In this document: one piece after another, positions 32,316 to 44,000 of the stretch
How positions within the stretch are numbered: position 1 is the stretch's first letter
Layout of the letters: each line of letters opens with the position of its first letter
From: Sphaerolaimus hirsutus
Taxonomy: Eukaryota; Nematoda; Chromadorea; Monhysterida; Sphaerolaimidae
Assembly: GCA_964036195.1 (NCBI GenBank)
Contig: OZ038454.1
Coordinates: forward strand, 2,976,001 to 3,040,000
Length of the DNA stretch: 64,000 bases
Direction: 5' to 3'
The notes under the pieces: generated by a model
Told to the model about the DNA's origin: nothing
What the model saw: the letters and a program-made list of their open reading frames with translations, nothing else
Databases searched by the model: none
Program-made: the position numbers and the translations under genes

Positions 32316-32855
32316 TAGTTAAAAATGGAATGGCATCCTTCAATAAAACGGTACCTCCAACATAACGGCGGGAAAAAGTTGACAAAAAATAGAATGGTGC
32401 CCTTCTATTAGAAGAAATACAGTAAATAAGTAAAAAGTAAAAAACATACAGTAAAAACTGCAAATTATTGCCAAATATAATTTACCATTTACAACACACT
32501 ACTCGAAAACAACAAACACTAGGGGAAAATGACAGTATAAAACACGTATATATAAATATGTACCTGAAGAATAACAGCGATTGGAATGGAAAAGAACTTT
32601 GAATTTTACAAACAAAACGGATTTTCAGTAAACAGCACACACCAATTCCCAAAGCTCATGAATAGCATTCCAAAATCAGGTGATATTCAGAAAATACGAT
32701 TACATATTTATAATCTCAGAATATCCCTTCAAAAAGAGAGAAAAAAACCTATTAAATCTCCCTGGAACGTCTGGAGAAAATATAAATAAACGTAATTTTT
32801 TCTTGTATTTAAAAAGTAAAAATAATTCCCCGAAAGTTTTCGAAATGCTACTCAC

Positions 32856-35291
32856 GCATCATCAACACTACCAATAACAATATTTGGTCGATCACCACCT
32901 TTATCAGACGTTTTATCATCCACACTATCAAATCTATTTTTCCTGATACCGGGGGGCAGTCCCACACCCTGTAAAATGCCCTGTAAAATGTCAAAAGTCA
33001 TGCAAAGTGTCAAAAGTCATGTCAAATGTCATGCAAAGTGTCAAAAGTCATGTAAAACACCCTGCAAAATGGCAACTCAGTTGCCATGACATTTGACATT
33101 TGACAGGGCATTTCACAGGGTCAGGGGTCGGCACCGGCAGCCCTCTCAACGGAAAGTGCCCTAGTTTTCACTCGTTTGTCCACTTTGTGCACTTTGGTGG
33201 CTGCGCGCTGCTGGGAGACGCTCCTGCCCTGGAACACGACCGGCGCCAAGGCGCACGCTGATTGGCCGGCGCCCTGGGAGGAGGAGCTGGCCATGGACGA
33301 GTTCGAGTTGGCCGACGTGGACGGCAGCGAGCTGGCCGGCTCTGCGGGGGGGAACTTGTGGGCGGAGCTTAGGGGTGGAACTAGGGTGGCAGACGGTACG
33401 GCCTTACGGTAAACCGTACGGTACGGTAAATTTGCTATTTTGCGGTTAATGGTGCGGTACGATAAATCTTCTATTTTGCGGTAAATGGTACGGTACGGTA
33501 AATTTTTAAAAGTGCGGTAAACGGTACGGTATGGTAAATTTTTCAAAAATGCGGTACGGTTTGGTACGGTAAATTCTGCCACCTTAGTTGGAACTTGTGA
33601 ACAATGTGTGGCGTCGGCGTGGCGCGCGCCCGTTTCTCTGATGTGCCGTATTTCCTCCAATAGTAGGCTAAAAAAGATTTTTTTATCTAAGTTTTAGCTT
33701 TCTTGAACGTGATCAGGGTTGGTTTTATAAAAATTCATTTTAGTAAAATTGTATAAAAATTGTAAAAAAATTTTATTTTATTTTAATTTTATTCTTGTTT
33801 CATTTTATTTTATTTTATTCCCAAAAGTCATTAATAAAATAAAATGACACATTTTACAAAATTTTTACAAAAATTGTACAAAAATTTTACAAAAAATCAG
33901 AATCATGCATGCAAGGCCAGAAAAATGTTATAATTAGACCTATACATGAAAAACCTGTGACAAATTTTTCCCTTACTTTTCAAAAGTTGCATGCAGTATG
34001 TATTGTTAGCTAGCTGCAAGTGTAAAGTTACAATTATTGATAAGAATGGTTTGCATTTTCAGTAGAAGGACTAGTGGAGTGTGCTGGGCACATTTATAAA
34101 ATGTGATGCAATTTGTCAATTGTCATGACAAATGTAAAGTAAAGTGTCTATTGTCATGCAAAATGTCAAGTGTCATGTCAAATGTCATGCAAAGTGTAAA
34201 TTGTGTATACAAATCTTGTGTTTTTGTATCCATAGTATGTATTGTATCCAAATCTTATGTTTTTGTATCCAAATGTTCACATAAGATTTGGATTCAACAA
34301 CAACATAATTTGGATACAAAACATAAGATTTAGATATCAAACATAAGATTTGGACACAATTTGCTTGACAACTGATACTTTATTTTTTACATGTCATGAC
34401 AATTTACACTTTACCTTACATTTGTCATGACAATTGACACTTTGCATGACATTTTACATGACATTTGACACTTTACACTTGGGACTGCTCCTATAACCAT
34501 GAATAAACAGGTAGAAACTCAAGCAACGAGATAACATTTTACAAAAAAAAATGAATTTTTATACAATTTTACAAAAATACGAATTTTTATAAAATTTTAC
34601 AAAAATTTTACAAAAATTCGAATTTTTATACAATTTTTATTTTTATTCTCAAATTTTCCATTTTATTTTATTTTATTTTATTCTTGAATATTCCATTTTA
34701 TTTTTATTTTATTTTTATTTTTTTCCTGAGATTTTGCCAACCCTGAACGCGATGAATTTAATAAGTAATAAGCTTCCCAACAACAAGAGGCACAGCTGGC
34801 AGCATGCCAGAACCTCATAGCGTTGTAGAAGTTGTGGCTACTCCATTCCACTCGCAAGTCTCCGCCCGCCCAAAACCAGCAACAACAACAACCACAAAAA
34901 CAACTCAAAATTCCCCCAAAAAACCTCCAAAACTTTCCAAATCAAACCGTGACTAGACGAGCTGGCTGCGGAGAGTCTCCGTTTTCTCTCGGAGATGTAG
35001 CCCTGGCGCATGCGGTCGATTATGAACATGACCGCTTTGGTCCTGGGCCACTCCCGCACCCTGTAAAATGCCCTGAAAATTGTCAAATGTCATGCACTGT
35101 CGAAAGTCCTGTAAAATGCCCTGCAAAATGTAAAAATGGTTAAAAGTGAAATTTGACATTCCCATCCCATTCACACGACTTTTCGCGCTTTGCATGACAT
35201 TTGACATTGTACAGGACATTTTACAGGGTCCGGGAGTGGCACCAGGCCAGTTGAGACTCTGCACTGCGTCTGGACACGCTGCCCCATTCCA
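32856..35291 (-). CDS. Second copy of the unrecognised left-arm gene, partial
   Basis: Mirror of 16008-17287: exons 35291-35243, about 35042-34950, about 33345-33135 and 32942-32856. The Ser/Ala-rich and basic regions are conserved (HKVDKRVKTRALSVER). Introns contain the same GTGCC-type elements, here with cleaner flanks (CCG / CCG around 32953-33134). Two hAT-like insertions (33382-33586 and 33714-34745) separate the exons. Function unknown. Confidence 0.45.
33382..33586. mobile_element. hAT-like GGTACGGTAAA element, near-8-bp duplication
   Basis: Begins TAGGGTGGCAGACGG and ends TTCTGCCACCTTA. Flanks GGTGGAAC and GTTGGAAC match at seven of eight positions. The interior is GGTACGGTAAATTT units. 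The left-arm counterpart (about 16650-16775) is altered by another insertion. Confidence 0.75.
33714..34745. mobile_element. hAT-like AT-rich element, near-8-bp duplication
   Basis: Begins CAGGGTTGG and ends TTGCCAACCCTG; flanks AACGTGAT and AACGCGAT. The interior holds TTTTATTTTA blocks at both ends and, near 34100-34480, a GTGTCAAATGTCATG / TTGACACTTTGCATG palindrome with an AAATCTTATGTTTTTG core. Present only in the right arm. Confidence 0.75.
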
Positions 35292-36089
35292 CTGCGAGGG
35301 GGGTTATAGAATTAGTTGCCCATGAATAGTTCTAGGCACCTGGGTGGGGGCAGTCACGCACCCTGTAAAGTCAAGTGTCAAATGTCATGTAAAATGTCAA
35401 TTATATAATTTTATTTTACAAGGAAAATATTGTTACTGAACTTTTGTCAATTTGCATGACAATTGACAAATTTGTATCATACATTTGCATTACATTGGAC
35501 TATTTGACATTACAGTTTACACGGTGTGGCACTGGCACCTGGTGTATGGATATATTGAGGTAAATAAACGCTCACTACGATGAAACACATTATGACCCAA
35601 ATTGCCGCGAGGAAAAAAAGCACAAAGGCGCCAAGGCTTTCGCCAAAAAAAGCGCCAAGCGCAACTGGCGCCATTCCATCACTAGTGGGTGTGCTAACCC
35701 ACAGTTACATATCAATTTTTCAATTTCCGCATAGTGTGAAATCACAATTCATCCACACACCAATATTTTAATCAGCCACTCGACCACAAGTCAACACCAG
35801 ATAAAATACTTGTCCAGAAAATTTTGGCGGCGGTGAACAATGCACAAAATGTGTTTTTTGAGGGCGTGTCTTTTCTGTGTCGTTGTGAGCTGGGCGGCCG
35901 ACGCGAAAGTCTGTAATAACGTTGTTCCAAGGGATTGGTGCGCAGATGGGAATTGTCCTAGAACAGAGTGAGTTCTGGCGCCAAATTGAATCAGGCACAC
36001 AGGCACAGCAAAAACAGTGCTGGTGATCTGCGGTGAAGTGTCTTCACGCAGACGTTCGCAGACACTTCAACACACTTCACAAATTTCTA

Positions 36090-37034
36090 CCGTATTACCT
36101 TGAATTAACCCCCCTCGAATTACCCCCCCCCCCCCCATCGAAATGAGCTGGGGAAATAATCACCCCCCACCTCGAAATACCCCCTCTCCGAAATGATGCA
36201 CGTCATGTACGTAAAGCGGGAATTAGAGCTCAGCGTCGATTCGACGTGAAATGATGACGTGAAATGACGTCTTGAAATTAATTACACGAGTGTGGATCAT
36301 GCTACGGGTCTACAATTTTCTAAGGATAATATATGAATAAATACCTTAATCGTGTCCAATACTGAGTGTTATCAGCCACAACTAGAGCGAATTGAAAAAT
36401 TCAATTTTTATCATTTCACGTCATCATCATTTCACGTCAGTGTCAGGGAACAACTTGACATTTCACGTCAGACTGCTGCTTGCAATAGTCTGACGTGAAA
36501 TGTCAAGTTGTTCCCTGACACTGTGACGTGAAATGATGATGACGTGAAATGATAAAAATTGAATTTTTCAATTCGCTCTAGTTGTGGCTGATAACACTCA
36601 GTATTGGACACGATTTAGGTATTTATTCATATATTATCCTTAGAAAATTGTAGACCCGTAGCATGATCCACACTCGTGTAATTAATTTCAAGACGTCATT
36701 TCACGTCATCATTTCACGTCGAATCGACGCTGAGCTCTAATTCCGGCCTAATAAATACGTCATGTATGCAATGTACATACATGATGTATTTATTACTGCT
36801 AATTTGCATTGCAGATACACATAGACTACTTTGTGTAGCTATCTACGCTTTTATGTCCAAATATATCCTGTTTGGACACATTTATTACCTGTTTTGGGTA
36901 CGCACATGCCTACTATTTACTACCATCCTTACGAAAATTTCTGACAAAATCATAACCCCCCATCGAATTAACCCCCCCTCAAATTTTGCTGGCGAAAAAA
37001 TTAACCCCCATGGAGGTATTTCGAGGTGATACGG
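36090..37034. mobile_element. TA-flanked C-rich element carrying a long palindrome
   Basis: Ends CCGTATTACCTTGAATTA and TTCGAGGTGATACGG, TA on both sides. It splits the right arm between GTGAAGTGTGTTG-type and GTAAATTG-type sequences that are contiguous in the left arm (14930-14960). Related to 10653-11095 in its outer parts; the palindrome at 36219-36744 is an extra nested insertion. Confidence 0.8.
36219..36744. repeat. Near-perfect 254-bp palindrome (fold-back element)
   Basis: Arms 36219-36472 and 36489-36744 are reverse complements with only a few mismatches, around a 16-base loop ACTGCTGCTTGCAATA. The motif TGACGTGAAATGA recurs several times in each arm. Near-identity of the arms suggests recent origin or gene conversion. 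Non-coding. Confidence 0.9.
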
Positions 37035-37390
37035 TATTTTTTCGCCTGCAAACAATTTACGGTAGTAATAAAATGCGTGAAGTGTCGGTGAAGTGCATTC
37101 CATCGGTGATCAGGCTCTGAAGTGTGATCACAAAGGGACTTCAGACCACTTCAGTGCACTTCACGAGCACTTTACCGTATTTCCTCGAAATACCCCCCCC
37201 CCCCTTGAAATACCCCCCCCCCCCCTCGTTTGACCCCCCCCCCTCTCGAGACCACTATGAAACAATCACCCCCCCTCGAAATACCCCCCCCCCAATTGAG
37301 TGTAAAGAGAACGTACATGACAAATACGGCAGTTTATGTTCTGCGTAGTGCAGAACACACGTTAAAACAATGTCGGAATCACGTTAGAAC

Positions 37391-39399
37391 TAGGGTGTCA
37401 AATTTCCGTTTCCGTTTCCGTTTCCGCCTTTCCGCAGGAAAATTTTTTACCTTTCCGTTTTCCCGTTTTCCGGCAGCCGAAAATTTTTTACCTTTCCGTT
37501 TTCCCGTTTTCCGGCAGCCGAAAAATTTTTACCTTTCCGTTTTCCGATTTCCGGCAGCTGAAAATTTTTTACCTTTCCGTTTCCGTTTTTCCGGCCCATT
37601 TTTCCGTTTTCCAGCTGAAAAATTTTTACCTTTCCGTTTCCGTTTTACCAGGCCATTTTTCCATTTTCTAGCTCGATTTTCAGTTTTCTGGCTTTTTTCC
37701 ATTGTTTTTCCAATCTGTATTGATCTTCAATTGGCTCATCCCATTGTGTTGTTTTTGTCTCTTGGAGCAGCATTGACAACTGGGATTTCAGGGTCAGTGA
37801 AACAGGTGCTGTGAACCCAATTGGGTCATATGCTGACACCAATAATTTATTCAAGTTTTGTCTGGTTGGTGTTGTGATGCTGTCAATTTGCAATTTTGGT
37901 GTTGATATTGCCAGCATGTCAGTTTGGTGATTTTATTTCATGCCCATTACTGCGACAATTTTATTCACCTTTGGACTCCTGTCGTTTTCTGCTATTTCAT
38001 TCATGACTGATCTGGAGTTTGACAGCCAATCCTGTCATGTTCAAAGAACATTGGTTAAATAAAGCTTTGACTTTGTAATATAGTTTTTAAGCTTCAACTT
38101 CATTTGTGACACTCATGATGAAGTTATCGACGTAAATGTTGTTTATTATCATCGCCAACTGGTTTCGTTCCCCTTCATTTTCTTCATATTCATTCATGTT
38201 GTTTATTGTCACATTCAAATGGTATTTTATGACTGCTCCCAAAATTGCTGGGCTGCAGACAAGTCCAAACAGTACATGTTTAAAACGAAGTACTATTAAG
38301 TTATTTTCAGTTACTGGTTTTGAAGCATCTTTCAGCCAGAAAAATCATGTGTAGTCTCTAGCTTGGTCATGCAATCCTATTTGCAAAAATGCCTTTTCAA
38401 TATCGGCAATTAATGCTAGATTGCCTGCCCTGAACCTCAGGAGTAGGCCCAGTGCTAATGGTGTTGTAATTGGTCCTCTAAAAAAGCACTCGTTGAAACT
38501 GGGCTTACCTGCCGACTCATCGTACATGATTCTGCATGATTTCAATTTGCCCGGCATGATTACTGGCTGGTGTGGCAGGTAATGAATCCCCTTGTTGTCT
38601 GTTTTGTCATCACAGATCTCAATTATTCCCTTTTCTAGTTGTCCAAAACTTTCCGGTATTGTTCGAATAAGTTTGGATCTTTGTTGAATCTTCTTAACAG
38701 TGATTTAAACTGCACCAAGGCTTCTGCTTTTCCTGTGGGCAGGTCACTGATACTCTCTTTAAATGGCCAGTCAATATAGTATTGTTTGTTGCTGTCGTTG
38801 AATTTTATGCTATTTATTATCATCTCCTCTGCAATGTTGTCATCAATTGCATAGTTCTAGTTGTCATCAATTGCATGCATGATTCCCACTGCTTCTAGAC
38901 TGTGAAATTGTCATAGTGTTTCATTTCCTATGGCCACTATGGCTACTTTTTGATGATTTTTTGTAAGTTTTGTTTGTTTTTGGTTTTGTGGTTCAGTTAA
39001 GCTTGAACTACAAGTGAAGTTACAGGCATGATCCATAGTTGCAGAATGTACAGCTACCACAATCAAAGCCAAACAGGCAAACCTGCATGCAGGTTTTCCT
39101 TCTGCAAATTTGTCTATTACCGTGCTAATTTCACTTTATTTTTTTCCGTTTCCGTGAAAATTTTGCTTTCCGTTTTCCGTTTTCCGGCATTTCATTTTTC
39201 CGTTTTCCGTTTTCCGACCGACAATTTTTTTTTACCTTTCCGTTTTCCGTTTTCCGCTGAGTGAAATTTTTTTACCTTTCCGTTTTCCGTTTTCCGGCAG
39301 AAATTTTTTTTTACCTTTCCGTTTTCCGTTTTCCGTAAAGTGAAAAAATTTTACCTTTCCGTTTTCCGTTTTCCGTAAAAAAATTTTTTTGACACCCTA
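37391..39399. mobile_element. hAT-like TTTTCCG-repeat element carrying a BEL/Pao fragment
   Basis: Begins TAGGGTGTCAAATTTCCG and ends TTGACACCCTA with an exact 8-bp duplication GTTAGAAC (37383-37390, 39400-39407); the empty site is seen at 1521-1545. Both ends are TTTCCGTTTTCCGG arrays (about 37400-37680 and 39140-39390). Between them lies a decayed BEL/Pao pol fragment. Confidence 0.85.
37645..38823 (-). pseudogene. BEL/Pao retrotransposon polymerase fragment
   Basis: Three frames in order on the minus strand: 38823-38635 (protease-RT linker type, KEYRKVL-like end), 38557-38345 with CRIMYDESAGKPSFNECF and ALIADIEKAFLQIGL, and 37917-37645 with SAYDPIGFTAPVSLTLK. ADIEKAFLQI and the YDP-G-xx-P motif are characteristic of BEL/Pao reverse transcriptases. 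The catalytic YxDD region is absent and frames are interrupted, so it is a dead fragment. Confidence 0.8.
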
Positions 39400-39897
39400 G
39401 TTAGAACAGTGTTTATACCATCTACGTACTAATATTAGTCTACAGAACCTTATAAATGGCAGTTTTTGTTGCATTTTTCGACGTCTGCGTACGTTTCAGA
39501 CGACAATTTCGTACTTGGTTTTCAAAAATTTTCTTGTGAAATAATAACCCCCCCCCCCTCGAAATACCCCCCCCCTCGTTTAACCCCCCCCCCCTCTCGG
39601 GACCACTATGAAACAATCACCCCCCGGGGGGTATTTCGAGGAAATACGGTATTTGCTGTGAGGGTTTTCCTGCAGCCAGATAAATTGCGCGGTGCTTGTT
39701 GTTCCAATTTTTTGCTGCACACATTAGTTAACCAACAGAAGTAAATTCAAATTGACTGCTAATAAGTTAGCTTTGAACGTGTTTGAGTTTACCACAATGA
39801 GTTGTTTTAAACCGCTGTTAACTATAGTTCAAGGTAATTCAGGTAACCAGGTTAATTCAAGGTTTTTTCATGTTTAAACGAAACTGTAATTTTTCAG

Positions 39898-40353
39898 GTG
39901 TGGCTGGGATATAGGCTTGTTGTGTAAAGGGAATGATAAAAGGACATGTGAAGCTTATTGTGTAGCGCTGCACTACAAGGGGAGCAGATGCTCAAATAAT
40001 ATATGCTGCTGCGGTAAGTCAGTGTGAGAGGTTGATCTACTCATCCCTAGCCACAGCATTAGGTGTGGGCTGGCGCTTTGCCAGACACCATTTTAATGAC
40101 AGTTACCATACGTGTCCTTGTCAGCATGGATAATATCAACTTAGGGGAGACTCAAACCGGGGAGTAAGATCATTTCGATGGTGGGGGAGTTGTTTTGAGG
40201 GAATACGGTATTTATATTCAACTGCAGAACCATATCCTCCACACTCCAATTGTCCAACATGGAGAACGTCGACTGCGAAATCGAGCAGCCAAGCAAGCAA
40301 CACTTCAACCAGCGCCACAAGCAGCGGCTCCACATCATCCACATCAACATCAG
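39898..40353 (+). pseudogene. Tethered defensin-like gene, copy C, truncated
   Basis: Exon 39898-40013 encodes a Cys-rich segment with the family spacing C-x3-C-x9-C-x4-CCC (TCEAYC, YKGSRCSNNICCC) but many substitutions against A and B; it has a TTTTTCAG acceptor and GTAAGT donor. Exon 40228-40353 is the Ser/Thr-rich stalk. The shared introner-like insertion follows and breaks off at about 40485, the outer edge of the inverted duplication, so no transmembrane exon remains. Divergence of the Cys-rich exon with conserved Cys hints at selection before truncation. Confidence 0.55.
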
Positions 40354-40489
40354 GGGCCAGTTCCGCAAGGTGAGAAGTGAAATGGCAAACGTGAAGTGAA
40401 ATGAGAAGTGAATTGTGATGGAAATTGGAAAAAGCGAAGGGAAATTATTTTTATATTTTACTTCTCTTTTGCCAATTTACTTGCAGTAG

Positions 40490-41000
40490 TAGGAGGCTAA
40501 GATAAACGACCATTTTTCGCGTTTTTTTCAAAAACGAGGTACCACCGATTTTTTTCAATTCAATTTTTAATTAATATTTCCCGTTTTGCTAGTATCTGGG
40601 ATCAGCTGGGATCTGGGTAGCTGAGCTTTTGTCTGGGCACACTAAGTGTATCTATTTTGATTGAATAAGCTAGGCCACAATGAAATCACGTGTGTTTCAG
40701 CTTACTTCAACAGTTGCCTCTAAAATGACTGAATTTTGGTCGAAAAGCAGAGATGAACCCGCAAAAGTGTTATTTCACTCTGTTCCACTTTATGAGGCTA
40801 AAATAGCCTCTGGTATACAGTGGTGTATCTACCCGGAGAAAGACAAGGACTCGGCCTAAAGTCCACATCTAATCTTTGAAAGTTAGAGTTTTAACTCTAA
40901 CGAAATTGAATCATTTACTTGTATAGGTAGTAAGCCAAATTTTCAACTGAAAATGTATTTATTTCACAAATTTCAATCACTCAACACCGAATGAACTCGA
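40490..41000. other. No gene seen
   Basis: Unique-looking AT-rich sequence between the edge of the inverted duplication and the end of the next gene. I see no exon, repeat array or RNA gene. Confidence 0.4.
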
Positions 41001-41017
41001 AAAAATCACACAGAAAA

Positions 41018-44000
41018 TCACTCCTCAGCCATCACTTCATCATCTGAACTGTCTGTCAAGTTAATGTCGCTAACATCATTGCCTTCGCAAATTGAACATT
41101 TGAACCACCCAATCACTACTAGTTTTTTGTGCTCATCAATTTCATTTGTCGTTTCTCTCTCAACTACAAAAGATTTTCAAAAGTTTTTTGAATATTAAAG
41201 TTTCAAATATTTAAATAGTAGGCTAACTCTTATTCAAAGTTTCACATTGTCTCCCCCTAATTGTCCCCGCGTTTGTTGTGCATTGATGGCAAATTATCGT
41301 GCCATTTTCAACCTCCCTTTTGTGATCCTTTTTCCCTTTTTTACATTTTGCCAAAATGTATTTTATCGGTTCACACTCAGCTGAGTGACCTTCTGGGGAC
41401 AATCCCAAATCATGTAAAGTGTCCAGTAAAATGTCAAATGTCATGCAAAGTGTCAAAAGTCATGTAAAATGCATTGCAAATGGTAGATATGTAAAATGTC
41501 TATGAGACAGAAAAGTTTTTTATTTTACACTTGACATTTTACTGGACATTCTACAGGGTTTGGGAGTGGTACCAGAGTCCATTGAATCCTCATCAATGTC
41601 ACCCACCAACCGCCAAATGGGAAATTTGGAATTGTGCACAGTTTCACCCCCGTTTTTCAAAACAACTTTCACTTTCACCAATGTCCCGATGTTTTCATTA
41701 AAAAATTCGATTCTTTGTTGTAATTCTTGTAGTCTATCTTTTGACCACTTTTCCAGATTTTTGTGCTGAAATGTGAAAATATTTTTTGTCGTGAAATTTA
41801 CAAATATAAAAAAATCTACAACCTCAACCATCAAATGGTTTCTAACAGCCTCCATATCACACAACCTTTCCCCAGTGTACACTATCCCCATTATATCCTG
41901 CATGCTGATATCTTTGAGTTGGTTGATACTTTCAACCATTTTGGCTCGACATTTTTCAATCATGTCCGCTTTTAGATCGATGGCCAAGTACTCACCGCGA
42001 CAGAGTTGAATCGCAGTGAGGTCCTGAAATGTTAGGTTTCATTTCGGGGGCTTTAAAAAAGCCCCCTTTTAAAAATATGATACCAATTTATGGTATTTAT
42101 GTGTTCACCTTTGAGTATTTTTTGCGGTGCAACGCTGAGGTAGTTACTTTGAGTATTTTTTGAGTATTTACCTCGAAACACTTGGGGAAAAACAGCTATT
42201 TCAACTAATGACCTAATTTCTTGAAACACCAATTTTGCGGGTTCAAAGTTTACAACTATTTAAAGAAAATCGAACCTTTTTCCCAGCTTTTAAATTGTCC
42301 AATAGCATTCCAAAATTGCCGTATATTTTATTCAGGATTTTGAAAGAACTTCTCATTCGAGATTTCATGTTGTCAACTGGGCCACATTCACTAATGTCAC
42401 TTTCAGCCTCACTTTCTGTCTCATTTTCACTTTCCACATCAATATAATCTTCATCCCCCCTATCTGATTCTATTGCTCCACTTATCCAACTATTCATACT
42501 GACATCACTGTCTGTGTCACTTGAACTACTATCTGGTGAAGCTCCACCTGCCATTGTGTAATATAAATCACCTGAACCATCAGAGTAGAATATGAACGGC
42601 CCACCGTTGTAGGCTACAGAGCCAGTGTAAAATCTTTTTTCCCCTTTCTCAACATCTTCAGACATATTCGATTGAATTTTGTCAATTCTGAAATTTTCAC
42701 ACTTTTAAAAATGTAAAATTTCAAATGTATTGTTAAAAAACATACTCATTTGTCAAGCGTACTGTAGGCAGCACAAAAGCAGGTGGTGGGCTTTGAGAAG
42801 GTGAACTAGGCGCAACAAAACTCGACACCAGATCACTGAGTTATATATATATACTATAGCATATTCTTATCACAAATTTCAAAAAAATTCGCCAACACAC
42901 CAATTTTTTTCATTCCTTCCAGGAACCGGGGATTCTGGCACCGCAGCAGCCGAAAAATTTGTCGTGGCGGTTACTGAGCACTCTGGCACCACAACTGAAC
43001 ATTCTGACAGCACACCTGGGGGCGGTTCCAAATCCTGCAAAGTGTAAAGTGTCAAATACAAAGTTGAGTGTCATGTAAAATGTAAATCAAAACAAAAAAG
43101 AAAATATTTTATCACTGATATTCGCATGACAATTGACACTTTATTCTGCACTTGACACTTGACACTCTAAGGACTTGGGAGCGCAACCTGAACACTTTAC
43201 CACCTCACCGACCACACATTCCGGTGCCCCATACGCAGTAGCCACTTTTTTTGGAGTAGCACCAGCCTGACATTCAGCATCTGAACCCGCCAAACGTTTT
43301 GGCGCCCTCGCAGCAGTTGTCAATGTGATTGGAGGTGATGGCGGCGGTGTCAAAACGGATGTACCATCGTCACTGAGATGTTTATGTCATTATTTTATCT
43401 TTAGACAATTTTGTGATTATCAAACCCATATATATCATGTTTCATAAAATTTTGGCATTGGTAAATTGATCTTTGACTCTTTATACTCAGAAGTATTATA
43501 ATACTCAAAAATAATTATCTCAGTGGAAATGGATAGCTACCGGACCGGTAGCCAATTTTTGGAAAGGTGTTTTATAAAAAACACCTCAAAAAAACTTTGC
43601 ACATGTGAAATGTAAACAAAGATCTACATACTCCATTGCGTTGTCGCCATCTGCTGGACATAAGTTGTCGCCCCCATCCGCATGTGAATTGTCGCCATCA
43701 ACCGCATGTGAATTGTCGCCATCAGCTGCATGTGAATTGTCGTCATCAGCCGCATGTGAATTGTCGCCATCAGCCGCATGTGAATTGTCGCCAGAAGCCG
43801 CATGTGAATTGTCGCCGGAAGCTGCATGTGAATTGTCGCTAGAAGTCGCATGTGAATTGTCGCCAGGAGCCGCTAGTGAATTGTCGCCAGGAGCTGCATG
43901 TGAATTGTCGCACAGAGGCGGAGACGCCGCCGAATATCTGCATTGTATTTTTATGTACAAATTTGAAAAGCCTAAAGTTTTCCATTTTAAATTTATATAT

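Larger units (their letters stand above)
37175..39649. mobile_element. C-rich TA-flanked element enlarged by a nested hAT-like insertion
   Basis: Outer ends CCGTATTTCCTCGAAATACC and GGTATTTCGAGGAAATACGG with TA at 37173-37174 and 39650-39651. The interior matches 3439-3896 up to CACGTTAGAAC, where the hAT-like element 37391-39399 is inserted, then resumes with AGTGTTTATACC. Confidence 0.85.
31015..40485 (-). repeat. Right arm of the large inverted duplication
   Basis: Reverse-complement partner of 11708-19557. It is longer because of insertions absent from the left arm, chiefly 36090-37034 and 37175-39649. The outer break at about 40485 falls inside the shared inverted-repeat element of the stalk exon; beyond it the sequence is unrelated, so copy C loses its transmembrane exon at this break. 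Confidence 0.85.

Noticed and set aside
43586..43960. Possible CRISPR-like array of 24-bp units
   Set aside because: Units are directly adjacent with no spacers, in frame, and in a eukaryotic gene: a coding minisatellite.
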